The notes under the pieces: generated by a model
Databases searched by the model: none
What the model saw: only the letters and a program-made list of their open reading frames with translations
What the model was told of the DNA's origin: nothing
Position numbers and translations under genes: made by a program
Assembly (NCBI GenBank): GCA_900547155.1
Contig: URFH01000003.1
Span: 59,303-123,302 of the forward strand
Length of the DNA stretch: 64,000 bases
Direction of reading: 5' to 3'
Origin: an uncultured bacterium
GTDB lineage: Bacteria > Cyanobacteriota > Vampirovibrionia > Gastranaerophilales > Gastranaerophilaceae
Part shown: positions 36,316-44,887 of the stretch, piece after piece
How positions within the stretch are numbered: the first letter of the stretch is position 1
Layout: the number at the start of each line of letters is the position of its first letter

Positions 36316-36675
36316 ATGGCCAAAATTGTGGCATTTTCTTCTATTCAGCTTGACAGGTTTTATTCACCGCTTGGAAAAAGCGTGAATATTAGCGTCCAGA
36401 ACAGATTGAGTAAAAGCGGGAAATTTTCAAACATTATCAACGAAAATAATATGAGCGCGCTCAATAATTACCTTGAAAAAAACAACGCAAGCGTTTATAT
36501 TGAGGATTTGGGCGGGGATTTTTTCCATGATGTTAAATTTCATGTTTTTAAGCGAGGGAAATCGGATACAATTAAATTTCCGTTCAGTTTTGCGGGTGCA
36601 AAAGAGGATTTTGCAAACTGCATGCGCTCTTTGTACAAAAATGTTGAAAATGCGCTAAAAACTTTAAAGGGCTAG
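36316..36675 (+). CDS. Small protein of unknown function
   Basis: 119 residues, starting two bases after metG with GAAAGGA upstream of the ATG, so very likely translated. The sequence is mixed alpha/beta with two phenylalanine-rich strands (GDFFHDVKFHVFKRG and IKFPFSFAGAKEDFAN) and no cysteine pair, signal peptide or membrane segment. No family is recognised. Co-transcription with metG is likely but does not by itself imply a link to translation. Confidence 0.7.
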   Translation: MAKIVAFSSIQLDRFYSPLGKSVNISVQNRLSKSGKFSNIINENNMSALNNYLEKNNASVYIEDLGGDFFHDVKFHVFKRGKSDTIKFPFSFAGAKEDFANCMRSLYKNVENALKTLKG

Positions 36676-36753
36676 GCTTTACATTTTTTTACAAAGCAGC
36701 AAAAAAATTCTTGTACGTTTTTATAATAAAATGTAGTCAAAAGGGTTAAAAAT

Positions 36754-37002
36754 ATGAACAAAGTTAGCTTCGGTGCAGCAAAATTTACTAAAATTCCGCA
36801 AATAAAACCCCGCACAAATAAAAACGCAGCGGCACTTGTTGATGAAATCAACACAACAGCGATGTTGAAAGGAAAACCCAAAGAAGAGTTAAATGAGCAT
36901 TTAATAAGAGAACTTGCGGCTTCCCCGCGGATGGGTTTTAGCAATTTGCCTATTATCAGGGCAATTCTCGGGGCTGCGAAGGACGGAACCAAAATAAAAT
37001 GA
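36754..37002 (+). CDS. Small protein with N-terminal VSFGA motif
   Basis: 82 residues, AAGGG before the ATG. It begins MNKVSFGAAKFTKIPQIKP, an example of the short N-terminal Phe-Gly-Ala motif seen on several otherwise unrelated proteins here. The remainder is basic and helical (LVDEINTTAMLKGKPKEEL, then SNLPIIRAILGAAKDG). Its stop overlaps the prfB start (ATGA), so prfB translation may depend on it. No family recognised. Confidence 0.7.
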   Translation: MNKVSFGAAKFTKIPQIKPRTNKNAAALVDEINTTAMLKGKPKEELNEHLIRELAASPRMGFSNLPIIRAILGAAKDGTKIK

Positions 37003-38106
37003 TAGATATTGAACAAAAACAAAAATTAGAAGAGCTTGCTTTGAAAATAAACAAAGCGAAGGAGTGCCTTTGACCTTTCCGGCGTTGAAAAGAAGGCAAA
37101 AGAACTTGATTTAAAACTTCAGAGCGAAGAAATCTGGCAAAATCCGCAGAGTGCCGCAAAACTCTCGCAGGAGCTTACAGAATGCAAAAATACGCTCGAA
37201 AAAGCAGAAAATTGGGACAAAAAAATCGAAGATTGTAATGTCCTTGTTGAACTTTACAACGAAACCGAGGATGAATCGCTCTGGGAGGAACTTCAAAACA
37301 CGCTGGAAGCCCTTGAAAAAGAGATGAACGATTGGGAGGTGCAAACGACGCTTTCCGGAGAATATGACGCATACGACGCGATTTTGACAGTAAATGCAGG
37401 CGCGGGCGGCACCGATGCGCAGGATTGGGCGCAAATGCTGCTCAGAATGTACTCCAGATGGGCAGAAACAAAGGGCTGGAAAGTCGAATTGCTGGATAAA
37501 TCGGACGGAGATGAGGCCGGAATTAAGTCCGCAACAATAAAAGTAAGCGGAAAATACGCTTTCGGGCTCGCAAAAGCAGAACGGGGCGTCCACAGGCTCG
37601 TCAGAATCTCTCCGTTTAACGCAAACGGAAAGCGCCAGACGAGTTTTGCTTCGCTGGAAGTCAGCCCTGTGCTTGAGGATTTTGAAAAGGCTATACATAT
37701 CCCGCCGGAGGATTTGGAGGTTGATACAATGCGCTCGGGCGGAGCAGGCGGCCAAAATGTCAACAAGGTTGAAACTGCCGTCAGAATTTTGCACAAACCG
37801 ACCGGAATTGTCGTAAAATGCCAGCAGCAGCGTTCCCAACTGCAAAACAAAGAAACTGCAATGCAAATGCTTGCTTCAAAGCTTCTCGCAATCAAGCAGG
37901 CAGAGCATGATAAAAAACTTGCGGAGCTTAAAGGCGAAAATTTCGACATAAATTTTGGCTCCCAGATCCGTTCATACGTTTTTCACCCGTACAAAATGGT
38001 TAAAGACCACAGAACGGGCTTTGAGGTCGGAAATGTGGATTCGGTGATGGATGGGGAGATTGACGGGTTTATCGAGGCATATTTGAAACAGAATATCAAT
38101 TCGTAA
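36999..38106 (+). CDS. prfB: Peptide chain release factor 2, with programmed +1 frameshift
   Basis: The gene reads ATG at 36999 for 24 codons to an in-frame UGA at 37071, then continues in the +1 frame from GAC at 37072 to the stop ending at 38106, giving a 368-residue RF2. The slip site CTT TGA C is preceded by the internal Shine-Dalgarno-like AAGGAG (37059-37064), the classical autoregulatory arrangement: scarce RF2 lets ribosomes shift, abundant RF2 terminates. The main part carries the codon-recognition SPF ([19 protein letters not shown]) and the catalytic GGQ ([17 protein letters not shown]). It must be annotated as a joined CDS, not as a pseudogene. Confidence 0.95.
37059..37074 (+). 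promoter_or_regulatory. RF2 recoding site
   Basis: AAGGAG, three bases, then CTT TGA C. The slippery leucine codon, the UGA stop and the following C match the conserved bacterial prfB recoding element; the spacing from the Shine-Dalgarno-like sequence is as short as in E. coli. Confidence 0.93.
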
Positions 38107-38116
38107 TGTAAACAAA

Positions 38117-38146
38117 TTGCCGCAAACCTGCAAATTATTTTAGAAT
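38117..38146 (+). promoter_or_regulatory. Promoter of the PAP2 gene, leaderless arrangement
   Basis: TTGCCG (38117-38122), an 18-base spacer and TAGAAT (38141-38146), followed by six bases and the ATG at 38153. No Shine-Dalgarno sequence lies in between. Confidence 0.55.
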
Positions 38147-38152
38147 TAGAAT

Positions 38153-39112
38153 ATGTTTGGAACAATGGAGCTTCAAATTGAATATTTACTGCTTTTGCAG
38201 CAGCTGAGAGAAGCGACAAACGGCGCTTTTGATACATTTTTTATGTCTGCAACGTGGTTTGGCGAAGTAATTATCCCGCTTGGATTTTTAGCTGTTATTT
38301 ACTGGTATTTTGATAAAAAAGCGGGAATTTTCATGCTTTTTAACTTTGCTCTGACCCTTTGTTTTAACGTTTTTTTGAAAATGGCCGCCTGCATAAAGCG
38401 TCCGTGGCTTATTGACTCCAGAGTTTGCCCGATTGAGCGGGCTTTGCCTGCGGCGGACGGATATTCTTTTCCCAGCGGCCATACAGCGGGAGCAATGAGC
38501 GTCTGGGGGTCTGCTGGCTATTTATGGAGAAAAAATCGATGGATTTTGGGGCTAATGGTGCTTCTTGTGCTGCTTGTTGCGTTTTCAAGGAACTATATCG
38601 GGGTGCACACGCCGCAGGATGTCATTGTATCAATTATAATCGGGCTGTTTATTATTGTTTTTACCGATAAAATCCTGAAATGGACAGATAAAAAGCCCGG
38701 AAACGACTTGATTTTTTACACAGCAATAATGATTGCGGGGCTGATTTTGTATTTGTACCTGCATTTGAAATGCTGCGCCCAAATGCGCTCATACAACCCG
38801 CTGGTTGACACAATAAACCCTCTGAACATGAAACATGGCGTTTACGGCAAGCTTGCATTTGTTTACGGCGCGTTTTCCGGCTGGATTCTGGAAAAAAGGT
38901 TTGTAAACTTTCAGGTAGTGTACAAAAAATCATTAAAAACCTTATTTTCTGCTGTTTTTGGGCTTTTATTGTTTTATCTTGTTATGTTTTTGGCTGATAA
39001 ATTCTTTGCTGCAATTCTTGTAAAACGCTATGCGTCCGCAGCGGCAGCCTTTTTCATCGCATTTTATATATCATTCATTTATCCGTTCATTTTGAAAAAA
39101 ATTCGCCGATAG
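38153..39112 (+). CDS. PAP2-family membrane phosphatase
   Basis: 319 residues, integral membrane protein with about eight helices. The three PAP2 motifs are complete: KMAACIKRP (KxxxxxxRP), the PSGH motif in GYSFPSGHTAGA, and SRNYIGVHTPQDV (SRxxxxxH). Such enzymes remove phosphate from lipid phosphates, for example undecaprenyl diphosphate or phosphatidic acid; an additional C-terminal membrane region (about 210-319) is longer than in minimal PAP2 proteins. It stands alone between prfB and nadB. Confidence 0.88.
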   Translation: MFGTMELQIEYLLLLQQLREATNGAFDTFFMSATWFGEVIIPLGFLAVIYWYFDKKAGIFMLFNFALTLCFNVFLKMAACIKRPWLIDSRVCPIERALPAADGYSFPSGHTAGAMSVWGSAGYLWRKNRWILGLMVLLVLLVAFSRNYIGVHTPQDVIVSIIIGLFIIVFTDKILKWTDKKPGNDLIFYTAIMIAGLILYLYLHLKCCAQMRSYNPLVDTINPLNMKHGVYGKLAFVYGAFSGWILEKRFVNFQVVYKKSLKTLFSAVFGLLLFYLVMFLADKFFAAILVKRYASAAAAFFIAFYISFIYPFILKKIRR

Positions 39113-39155
39113 TGTATGGCAATTAAAATGCGTTTGTATTATATTTATAGTAATT

Positions 39156-40790
39156 ATGCCAATGAAACATTCAAAATATTCAGTAGTTATAGTCGGAAGC
39201 GGTATTTCAGGACTTTATGCCGCAATTAAGTTGTCCGAGAGCATGAACCTCCCTGACGGAATTCTTTTGCTAACAAAATCACAGCTTTCTGAAAGCAATT
39301 CAAGATACGCGCAGGGCGGTATTGTAGGCGTTTTGCCAGAAAATGCGCCGGATTCCGTTAGTTTACATGTTGCGGACACAATAAAAGCCGGCTGCGGGCT
39401 TTCGGATTTTAATGTTGTGAAATTTATCTCTGAAAACAGCCAGTACGCAATAAAAGACCTGATGAGCTACGGCGTGGAGTTCGACAGGGACAAGCAAAAC
39501 GGGCTGACTTTCACGCTCGAAGGTGCTCACAGCGTAAGAAGAATTCTCCATGTCGGCGGCGACGCAACCGGCTACGGAATTGAAAAAGCGCTCGTAAACA
39601 AGGTTAAAAACGATAAAACAATTGCTGAAAATATCTCAATTTATGAGCAATGCCATGCTGTCGAGCTTTTAATTGACGCAAAAGGCGAATGCAGGGGCAT
39701 TATTTCGTTTAATGAGGCCACAAAAGAGTTTGAAACTATCTATGCCGGCGCAACTGTGCTTGCTACAGGCGGTGTCGGACAGGTTTACAAATACACAACA
39801 AACCCGACGGTCGCTACAGGCGACGGGCTGGCGCTCGCAGTCAGGGCAAAAGCCGAAATTAAAGACATGGAGTTTATTCAGTTCCATCCTACGGCGCTTT
39901 CGCTTGATAATGACGAATCAAGGTTCTTGATTTCTGAATCTGTCAGAGGTGAGGGCGCAAAACTTGTAAACAGCAAGGGCGAATACTTCATGGAACGCTA
40001 TCATGAGCAAAAAGACCTTGCTCCCCGTGATATTGTTTCCCGCTCAATTGTCAAAGAGCTTGAAGCATCTGGCGAAGAAAGGGTTTTTCTTGATGCATCG
40101 CTTATTCCGATAGACACATTTACAACAAGATTTCCGAATATTTATAAAAAATGCCTTGAAAATGGCGTTGATGTCACAAAAGACTATATTCCGGTTTCAC
40201 CGGCGGCGCATTACTGCATGGGCGGCATAAAAACGTCTGTTGACGGAACAACCTCTATCCGGCACCTATACGCTATTGGCGAAGCGGGCTGCACTTCTTT
40301 ACACGGAGCTAATAGACTCGCCAGCAACTCGCTTCTGGAGTGCGTTGTTACCGCTTTTGAACTGGTGAACACGCTTTCCTTTGAAAATCTGCAGGTTTCT
40401 GACGTGATTGACGATTCTATCCTTTCTACAATCAAAAATTACGCACCCCAAGACGAGCCGGAGGATGCAGATTGCGATGTAAATGCTCTAATTAACAGGC
40501 TAAAAGATACAATGTGGAAAAATGTCGGCATAATTAGAGATGAAAACTCTTTATTGCAGGCACTTTCCGACCTCAAAAAAATATCAGAAGAATTCGGACG
40601 GAACCGTTTCTGCACAAGCGCAGAAGAATTTGAGCTGCGTAACCTTTTGCATGTTGCGCTGGTTATTACAAATATGGCACTCAAACGTAAAGAGTCAATA
40701 GGTGCACATTTCAGGTCTGACTCGCCCGTTGTTCCGGAAAAAATTTCTGTCGAGGTAAAAAACAATGAATCATCAGTTTCTGTTAAATGA
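39156..40790 (+). CDS. nadB: L-aspartate oxidase
   Basis: 544 residues. An FAD enzyme that oxidises aspartate to iminoaspartate, the substrate of NadA. The FAD motif is VVIVGSGISGLYAAIKL (10-26). SNSRYAQGGIVG, EFIQFHPTAL, HYCMGGIKTSVDGTTS and GANRLASNSLLECVV belong to the NadB/succinate-dehydrogenase flavoprotein superfamily, and the lack of a partner Fe-S subunit favours NadB. In anaerobes the electrons go to fumarate, quinone or another carrier rather than oxygen. A second ATG two codons in is possible. It overlaps nadC by 26 bases. Confidence 0.94.
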   Translation: MPMKHSKYSVVIVGSGISGLYAAIKLSESMNLPDGILLLTKSQLSESNSRYAQGGIVGVLPENAPDSVSLHVADTIKAGCGLSDFNVVKFISENSQYAIKDLMSYGVEFDRDKQNGLTFTLEGAHSVRRILHVGGDATGYGIEKALVNKVKNDKTIAENISIYEQCHAVELLIDAKGECRGIISFNEATKEFETIYAGATVLATGGVGQVYKYTTNPTVATGDGLALAVRAKAEIKDMEFIQFHPTALSLDNDESRFLISESVRGEGAKLVNSKGEYFMERYHEQKDLAPRDIVSRSIVKELEASGEERVFLDASLIPIDTFTTRFPNIYKKCLENGVDVTKDYIPVSPAAHYCMGGIKTSVDGTTSIRHLYAIGEAGCTSLHGANRLASNSLLECVVTAFELVNTLSFENLQVSDVIDDSILSTIKNYAPQDEPEDADCDVNALINRLKDTMWKNVGIIRDENSLLQALSDLKKISEEFGRNRFCTSAEEFELRNLLHVALVITNMALKRKESIGAHFRSDSPVVPEKISVEVKNNESSVSVK

Positions 40791-41610
40791 TTTTATTATT
40801 GAAAAACACGTAAAAAACGCTCTGGAAGAGGATATCGGCTATGGAGATATTACAACGGACTTTCTATACTCGGATTCTGAATTTCTCACTGCGTATTTGA
40901 ATACCCGCGCGGATGGCGTAATTTGTGGGCTTCCGGTTTTCAAAAAAGTTTTTAGAATCCTCTCAAAGGATGTCAGGATTGATTTTGAGGTGCAGGAGGG
41001 CGAAAAAATCCAAAAAGGCCAGACCCTCGCTAAAATTATCGGCCCCGCAAGGGCAATTTTGACGGGCGAAAGAACTGCATTGAACTATATCCAGAGAATG
41101 TCGGGAATTGCGACGGAAACCGCAAAATATCAGGAAGCAATCAAGCCTTACAGCGCTTTTATCGTTGATACGCGAAAAAATACGCCCGGATTCAGGCTTT
41201 TTGAAAAATATTCGGTTGCAGTGGGCGGCGGAAAGCTCCACAGGTTCAATTTGAGCGACTGCGCAATGGTTAAAGACAACCACATAAAACATGCCGGCTC
41301 AATCACAAATGCGGTGCAAAGCCTGCGCAAAAACGGCTCTCACGCGCATAAAATCGAGGTCGAATGCGATACTTTTGAGCAGGTTAAAGAAGCGGTCGAA
41401 AATAAGGCTGATATTATTATGCTCGATAACATGAACGTAGAGGATATGAAAAAATGCGTAGATTTTATAGCCAAACGGGCTATTGTCGAGGCCAGCGGAA
41501 ATGTTAAACTCGATACTGTGAATAAAATCGCGTCAAGCGGAGTTGATATAATCTCGACCAGCGCAATTGTAGCAAATGCGCCGGTTTTAGACCTCGGATT
41601 GGACATGTAA
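40765..41610 (+). CDS. nadC: Nicotinate-nucleotide pyrophosphorylase (carboxylating)
   Basis: 281 residues. It converts quinolinate and PRPP to nicotinate mononucleotide, releasing carbon dioxide. Family motifs: ALEEDIGYGDITTDFL at the N-terminus, LTGERTALNYIQRMSGIAT, DTRKNTPGFRLFEKYSVAVGG and VKDNHIKHAG, with the final IIMLDNMN and VEASGNV strands of the barrel. It is sandwiched between nadB (26-base overlap) and etfB (one base apart). Confidence 0.95.
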   Translation: MNHQFLLNDFIIEKHVKNALEEDIGYGDITTDFLYSDSEFLTAYLNTRADGVICGLPVFKKVFRILSKDVRIDFEVQEGEKIQKGQTLAKIIGPARAILTGERTALNYIQRMSGIATETAKYQEAIKPYSAFIVDTRKNTPGFRLFEKYSVAVGGGKLHRFNLSDCAMVKDNHIKHAGSITNAVQSLRKNGSHAHKIEVECDTFEQVKEAVENKADIIMLDNMNVEDMKKCVDFIAKRAIVEASGNVKLDTVNKIASSGVDIISTSAIVANAPVLDLGLDM

Positions 41611-41611
41611 T

Positions 41612-42403
41612 ATGACATTTAACATTCTGGTCTGCATTAAGCAGGTTCCTGACACAAATGACATAAAATGGACGGCAAATAACACAATTGACCGCGCAGG
41701 AATGGATTTAATCATAAATCCTTACGACATGGGCGCAATGCAGATTGCGCTGGACGTGAAAAAAGCGATTGTTGACGCAAAAATAACTCTTTTGTCCATG
41801 GGCCCGACCCAGGCTGTTGAATCCTTGTCATACGGGCTTGCTATGGGTGCGGATGAGGCATTTTTGCTCTGCGACAAGAAGTTCGCCGGCTCTGATACGC
41901 TTGCTACATCGTATTGCCTCGAATGTTTTATCAGAAAATTTATGCCGGATTTCAATCTGATTCTCTGCGGCCAGCAGGCAGTTGACGGTGACACTGCACA
42001 GGTTCCTCCTGCGCTCGCGCAAAAGCTTTGCGTGCCCTCTTCAGTGCTTGTTTGCGAATTTCTTGAATATAATGACGGAAAACTTACCTTAAAACGCGAA
42101 ACGCCCTGCATTAAAGAAGAAATTGAGATAAAAACGCCCGCGCTTCTTGCGGTTAATTCAAGAGAATGCGTGAAAAAGCCGCTTATTGAAGATTTTATGC
42201 GTGCTCAGGATATCCCCGTGAAAATCCTCAGCGCCGCAGATATAGGCGCGGACGACGCACAAATCGGTTTTGCAGGTTCACCGACAATTGTAAAAAAAGC
42301 ATTTCGTCCGGAAATCACGCGGGAATGCCGGATTATCAACGATTTTTCGCCGGAAGCAGCTGCAAAACTTCTTCTTGAGGCGGTTAAGGAGGCGCGTTCA
42401 TGA
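41612..42403 (+). CDS. etfB: Electron transfer flavoprotein beta subunit
   Basis: 263 residues. ETF-beta core: ILVCIKQVPDTNDIKW at the N-terminus, INPYDMGAMQIALDVK, and the nucleotide-binding LILCGQQAVDGDTAQVPPAL. With EtfA it forms a soluble FAD-containing electron carrier; some anaerobic ETFs also bifurcate electrons using NADH. It follows nadC by a single base and overlaps etfA by four (ATGA). No acyl-CoA dehydrogenase or ETF-quinone oxidoreductase gene is nearby, so its partner is not given by context other than NadB. Confidence 0.93.
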   Translation: MTFNILVCIKQVPDTNDIKWTANNTIDRAGMDLIINPYDMGAMQIALDVKKAIVDAKITLLSMGPTQAVESLSYGLAMGADEAFLLCDKKFAGSDTLATSYCLECFIRKFMPDFNLILCGQQAVDGDTAQVPPALAQKLCVPSSVLVCEFLEYNDGKLTLKRETPCIKEEIEIKTPALLAVNSRECVKKPLIEDFMRAQDIPVKILSAADIGADDAQIGFAGSPTIVKKAFRPEITRECRIINDFSPEAAAKLLLEAVKEARS

Positions 42404-43362
42404 CAAAACTCCTTGTTTTTGCGGAAACTCACGACAATTTGATAACTCCTGTTTCAATCGAAACAATTACCTACGCAGCAAGCAGCTTGAAAAACGTTGA
42501 AATCAATGCTCTAATCGCTGCAGCTCCGGAATACGCGGATGAACTGGCCGAACAGCTTAAAAATAAGGGGCTGGACAATCTTTTTCTTCTTGTAAGCCCT
42601 GTTTTTGCAGACAATGAGATTTGTACGCTAACCGGCGCTATAAGTGATTTTCTGGCACAAAATCATCAAAATATACTTCTTGTAGGTGCAACAGCGCTCG
42701 GCAGGGAACTTGCGCCGCGCGTGACTTCAAGCCTGAACCTCGGTTTGACTGCGGATTGCACAATGATTGACATTGATGAGCAGGGAAAATTGCTTGCAAC
42801 CCGCCCGACTTACGGGGGGCAGCTTATGGCGGTTATTTCTTCAAAAACCGACCCGAATTGTGCAACAATACGGCCGGGCGCCCTCGTCACAACCGGAGAA
42901 ATCCCGCAAAAAACAATGAATATTCACCGTATTGAGCCTCGAATTTCACGGAACGAAGAGGCTGTAAAGGTGTTAAAACGCGAATTTAAAGCAATTGACA
43001 ACAGCCTTGAGGCCGCAAAAATCGTTGTTGCCGGCGGTGCAGGGCTGCGTTCTTCTGAAAATTTCGGAAAAATGTACAGACTTGCTGAAAAATTGGGCAT
43101 TTCACCGGCGTCTTCAAGGGCAGCGGTTGAGCTGGGCTGGGCGGAGCAAACAATTCAGGTTGGACAAACAGGGCACACAATTGCACCGGATTTGTACATC
43201 GCACTGGGCATTTCGGGGGCAATTCAGCACCTTGTCGGCATTACAAACGCCAAAAAGGTCATAGCAATCAATTCTGACCCGAACGCGCCTATTTTTCAGT
43301 GCTGTGATATTGGCATAGTTGCCGACGCGCAGCAGGTTTTGGACGCGCTTTTAGCCGAATAA
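42400..43362 (+). CDS. etfA: Electron transfer flavoprotein alpha subunit
   Basis: 320 residues. The C-terminal FAD domain is conserved: TRPTYGGQLMAVI, RPGALVTTG, VVAGGAGLRSSENFGKMYRL, SRAAVELGWAEQTIQVGQTG, APDLYIALGISGAIQH and NSDPNAPIF. No extra ferredoxin-like domain is fused at the N-terminus. Last gene of the nadB-nadC-etfB-etfA unit; it ends 12 bases before the convergent regulator at 43375-44046. Confidence 0.94.
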   Translation: MTKLLVFAETHDNLITPVSIETITYAASSLKNVEINALIAAAPEYADELAEQLKNKGLDNLFLLVSPVFADNEICTLTGAISDFLAQNHQNILLVGATALGRELAPRVTSSLNLGLTADCTMIDIDEQGKLLATRPTYGGQLMAVISSKTDPNCATIRPGALVTTGEIPQKTMNIHRIEPRISRNEEAVKVLKREFKAIDNSLEAAKIVVAGGAGLRSSENFGKMYRLAEKLGISPASSRAAVELGWAEQTIQVGQTGHTIAPDLYIALGISGAIQHLVGITNAKKVIAINSDPNAPIFQCCDIGIVADAQQVLDALLAE

Positions 43363-43374
43363 AGGCTTTTTCGC

Positions 43375-44046
43375 TTAAACAAGCCCCTCTTTAATCGCCT
43401 TTACGGCAGCCTGAGTTCTGTCATCAACCACCAGCTTTTGAATAATATTGCAAACGTGCGCTTTTGCTGTATGTTCGCTTATTGTGAGCGTGTTGGCAAT
43501 CTCAAAATTCGATTTTCCATCTACAACGAGCTTTAATACTTCATATTCTCTTTCCGTAAGATTTGCGTGCTGCGCCCGGAAAGTCGCTCTGGAGCTTTGT
43601 TTTTGGGGGATAAAACAGGAGGATTGATTCCTGATGAGTGGCACGATTTTCGGGTCAAGCCAGATTGCGCCGTCTTTTACGGATTTTATAACCATAATCA
43701 GGAGTTCTGTGTTAATATCCTTTAGCACATAGGCGTAAGCGCCCGCGCTGAGCGAGTCCATGACCTCTTTTTCCGTGGTGTGCGAGGTCAGCATAATGAT
43801 TTTTTGGTCGGGATTGTCGTTCAAAATGCGCTTTGTTGCCTCAATTCCGCTTATATCGGGCAATCCAATATCCATAAGTATAACATCAGGCTTTATATTC
43901 TTTGCTTTTTCGACCGCCTCTTTCCCGCTTTGCGCTTCGGCGATGACTTTTATGTCATTACAGTCCTCAAAAAGCGATTTAAGCCCCACACGCAGCAGTT
44001 TATGATCTTCTACCATTAATAACGATATACACTTATTTTCCGGCAT
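43375..44046 (-). CDS. NarL/LuxR-family response regulator
   Basis: 223 residues. Receiver domain with acidic pocket (MVEDHKLL, about 11-18) and phosphoacceptor D59 (ILMDIGLPDISG). Thr and Lys positions appear in MLTSHTTEKE and YVLKDINTE. The C-terminal LuxR-type helix-turn-helix is LTEREYEVLKLVVDGKSNFE followed by ISEHTAKAHVCNIIQKL. GGGAGA precedes the ATG. No kinase gene is adjacent, so it is an orphan regulator within this window. Its target genes are unknown; the divergent lipoprotein gene is one candidate by position. Confidence 0.92.
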   Translation of the reverse strand: MPENKCISLLMVEDHKLLRVGLKSLFEDCNDIKVIAEAQSGKEAVEKAKNIKPDVILMDIGLPDISGIEATKRILNDNPDQKIIMLTSHTTEKEVMDSLSAGAYAYVLKDINTELLIMVIKSVKDGAIWLDPKIVPLIRNQSSCFIPQKQSSRATFRAQHANLTEREYEVLKLVVDGKSNFEIANTLTISEHTAKAHVCNIIQKLVVDDRTQAAVKAIKEGLV

Positions 44047-44173
44047 AATATTTCTCCCACTCTATTATTTATTAGTAATATAAAATAGAGAAACTTTTTG
44101 TTCATTACCGCCGAAATCCCGCCTCCTGTTATAAATTTTTGTTTTATAAAAATAATATCTATTTATTACGTTG

Positions 44174-44193
44174 CGATATATAGTGATAATATT
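44174..44193. repeat. 20-base repeat, copy 1 (intergenic)
   Basis: CGATATATAGTGATAATATT lies 111 bases upstream of the lipoprotein gene. The last 16 bases recur at 44826-44841, and all 20 recur in inverted orientation at 46377-46396. The region 44047-44304 otherwise holds only AT-rich DNA and a predicted promoter. Confidence 0.6.
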
Positions 44194-44231
44194 AAATACA
44201 TTGTAACATTATTTTAAACAGTTTGTAAGAA

Positions 44232-44261
44232 TTAACAAAATTTAAATTTCAGGGATATTAT
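44232..44261 (+). promoter_or_regulatory. Predicted promoter of the lipoprotein gene
   Basis: TTAACA (44232-44237), an 18-base spacer and TATTAT (44256-44261) each match the sigma-70 hexamers at five of six positions. The expected start near 44268 gives a leader of about 37 bases with GAGAGGA before the ATG. Confidence 0.55.
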
Positions 44262-44304
44262 AAGTAATATACAGGCAGAATAAACATTTTGAGAGGAATA
44301 AATT

Positions 44305-44721
44305 ATGAATATCAAAGCAGTAGCGTTTTATACAGGGCTCACAGGGGCAACTCTTCTGGGGGGATGTGCTAAAAAAGCTGAACCTCTGGCAAAAATTGTT
44401 GAAAAAGCCCAAACCGAGCTTATTAACAAAAACACCCTGAGTGCGGCCGATTCAGTGGTTTCAAAGGCTGTTTATAAAGCAAGACTCGCAGAAATAGAGC
44501 TGGAAGCTGCCAAAGCAAAGCTCGAGGATGCAAGATTCGCAGTTTCTTATAAGCTGGATTCAATTAAGTCTGCAAATAAGCCCTTAAAAACAGCAGAAGA
44601 TACTGAGTTGCTTGAATTCGGGAAAATATATCGCGGATTTAGTAAAATAGAGAACGGATTAATAAAAACAGAGAAAAATATGCTTGATTTGGAATTTTCT
44701 GTGAATAATTTGCCAAAATAA
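44305..44721 (+). CDS. Small predicted lipoprotein
   Basis: 138 residues. The N-terminus has a short signal with lipobox LLGGC (C21), so the mature protein should be lipid-anchored at the periplasmic side. The rest is Lys/Glu/Ala-rich helix with heptad character (ARLAEIELEAAKAKLEDARF, about 57-76; later IENGLIKTEKNMLDLEF), suggesting a coiled coil. This resembles the size and build of small envelope-spacer lipoproteins, but no C-terminal peptidoglycan-anchoring Lys motif is obvious. It is a single gene with its own promoter and terminator. Confidence 0.8.
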   Translation: MNIKAVAFYTGLTGATLLGGCAKKAEPLAKIVEKAQTELINKNTLSAADSVVSKAVYKARLAEIELEAAKAKLEDARFAVSYKLDSIKSANKPLKTAEDTELLEFGKIYRGFSKIENGLIKTEKNMLDLEFSVNNLPK

Positions 44722-44722
44722 C

Positions 44723-44766
44723 AAAAAAGAGCGCTCAAAATCGAAAAATTTGAGTGCTCTTTTTTT
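44723..44766 (+). terminator. Intrinsic terminator after the lipoprotein gene
   Basis: GAGCGCTCAAA (44729-44739) pairs with TTTGAGTGCTC (44749-44759), one G-U pair. Flanking A and T runs extend the stem, and a T tract follows. It may also act in reverse. Confidence 0.9.
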
Positions 44767-44825
44767 GTAATACATGTATCGATAAGAAATATAACGATAA
44801 TCTTGTTAATTTATATCTAATAGAA

Positions 44826-44841
44826 ATATAGTGATAATATT
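44826..44841. repeat. 16-base partial copy of the repeat, copy 2
   Basis: ATATAGTGATAATATT, identical to the last 16 bases of copy 1, sits 44 bases upstream of the methyltransferase gene at 44885. Confidence 0.55.
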
Positions 44842-44872
44842 TTAACAAAAAGCCAGAAAAAAATTAAAAATC

Positions 44873-44887
44873 TATAATGTAATTATG
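44873..44887 (+). promoter_or_regulatory. Perfect -10 box six bases before the 44885 start
   Basis: TATAAT (44873-44878), six bases, ATG. There is no ribosome site and no recognisable -35 hexamer; the upstream DNA is a long A/T tract that could act as an UP-like element. Confidence 0.5.

Noticed and set aside
37324..38106. Separate shorter prfB with an internal start
   Set aside because: The upstream +1 frame plus the CTT TGA C site with AAGGAG restores a complete RF2; the internal ATG would remove the N-terminal domain.
44047..44304. tRNA or small RNA gene in the largest gap
   Set aside because: The 258-base region is AT-rich with no cloverleaf or GC-rich stems; only a repeat and a promoter are supported.
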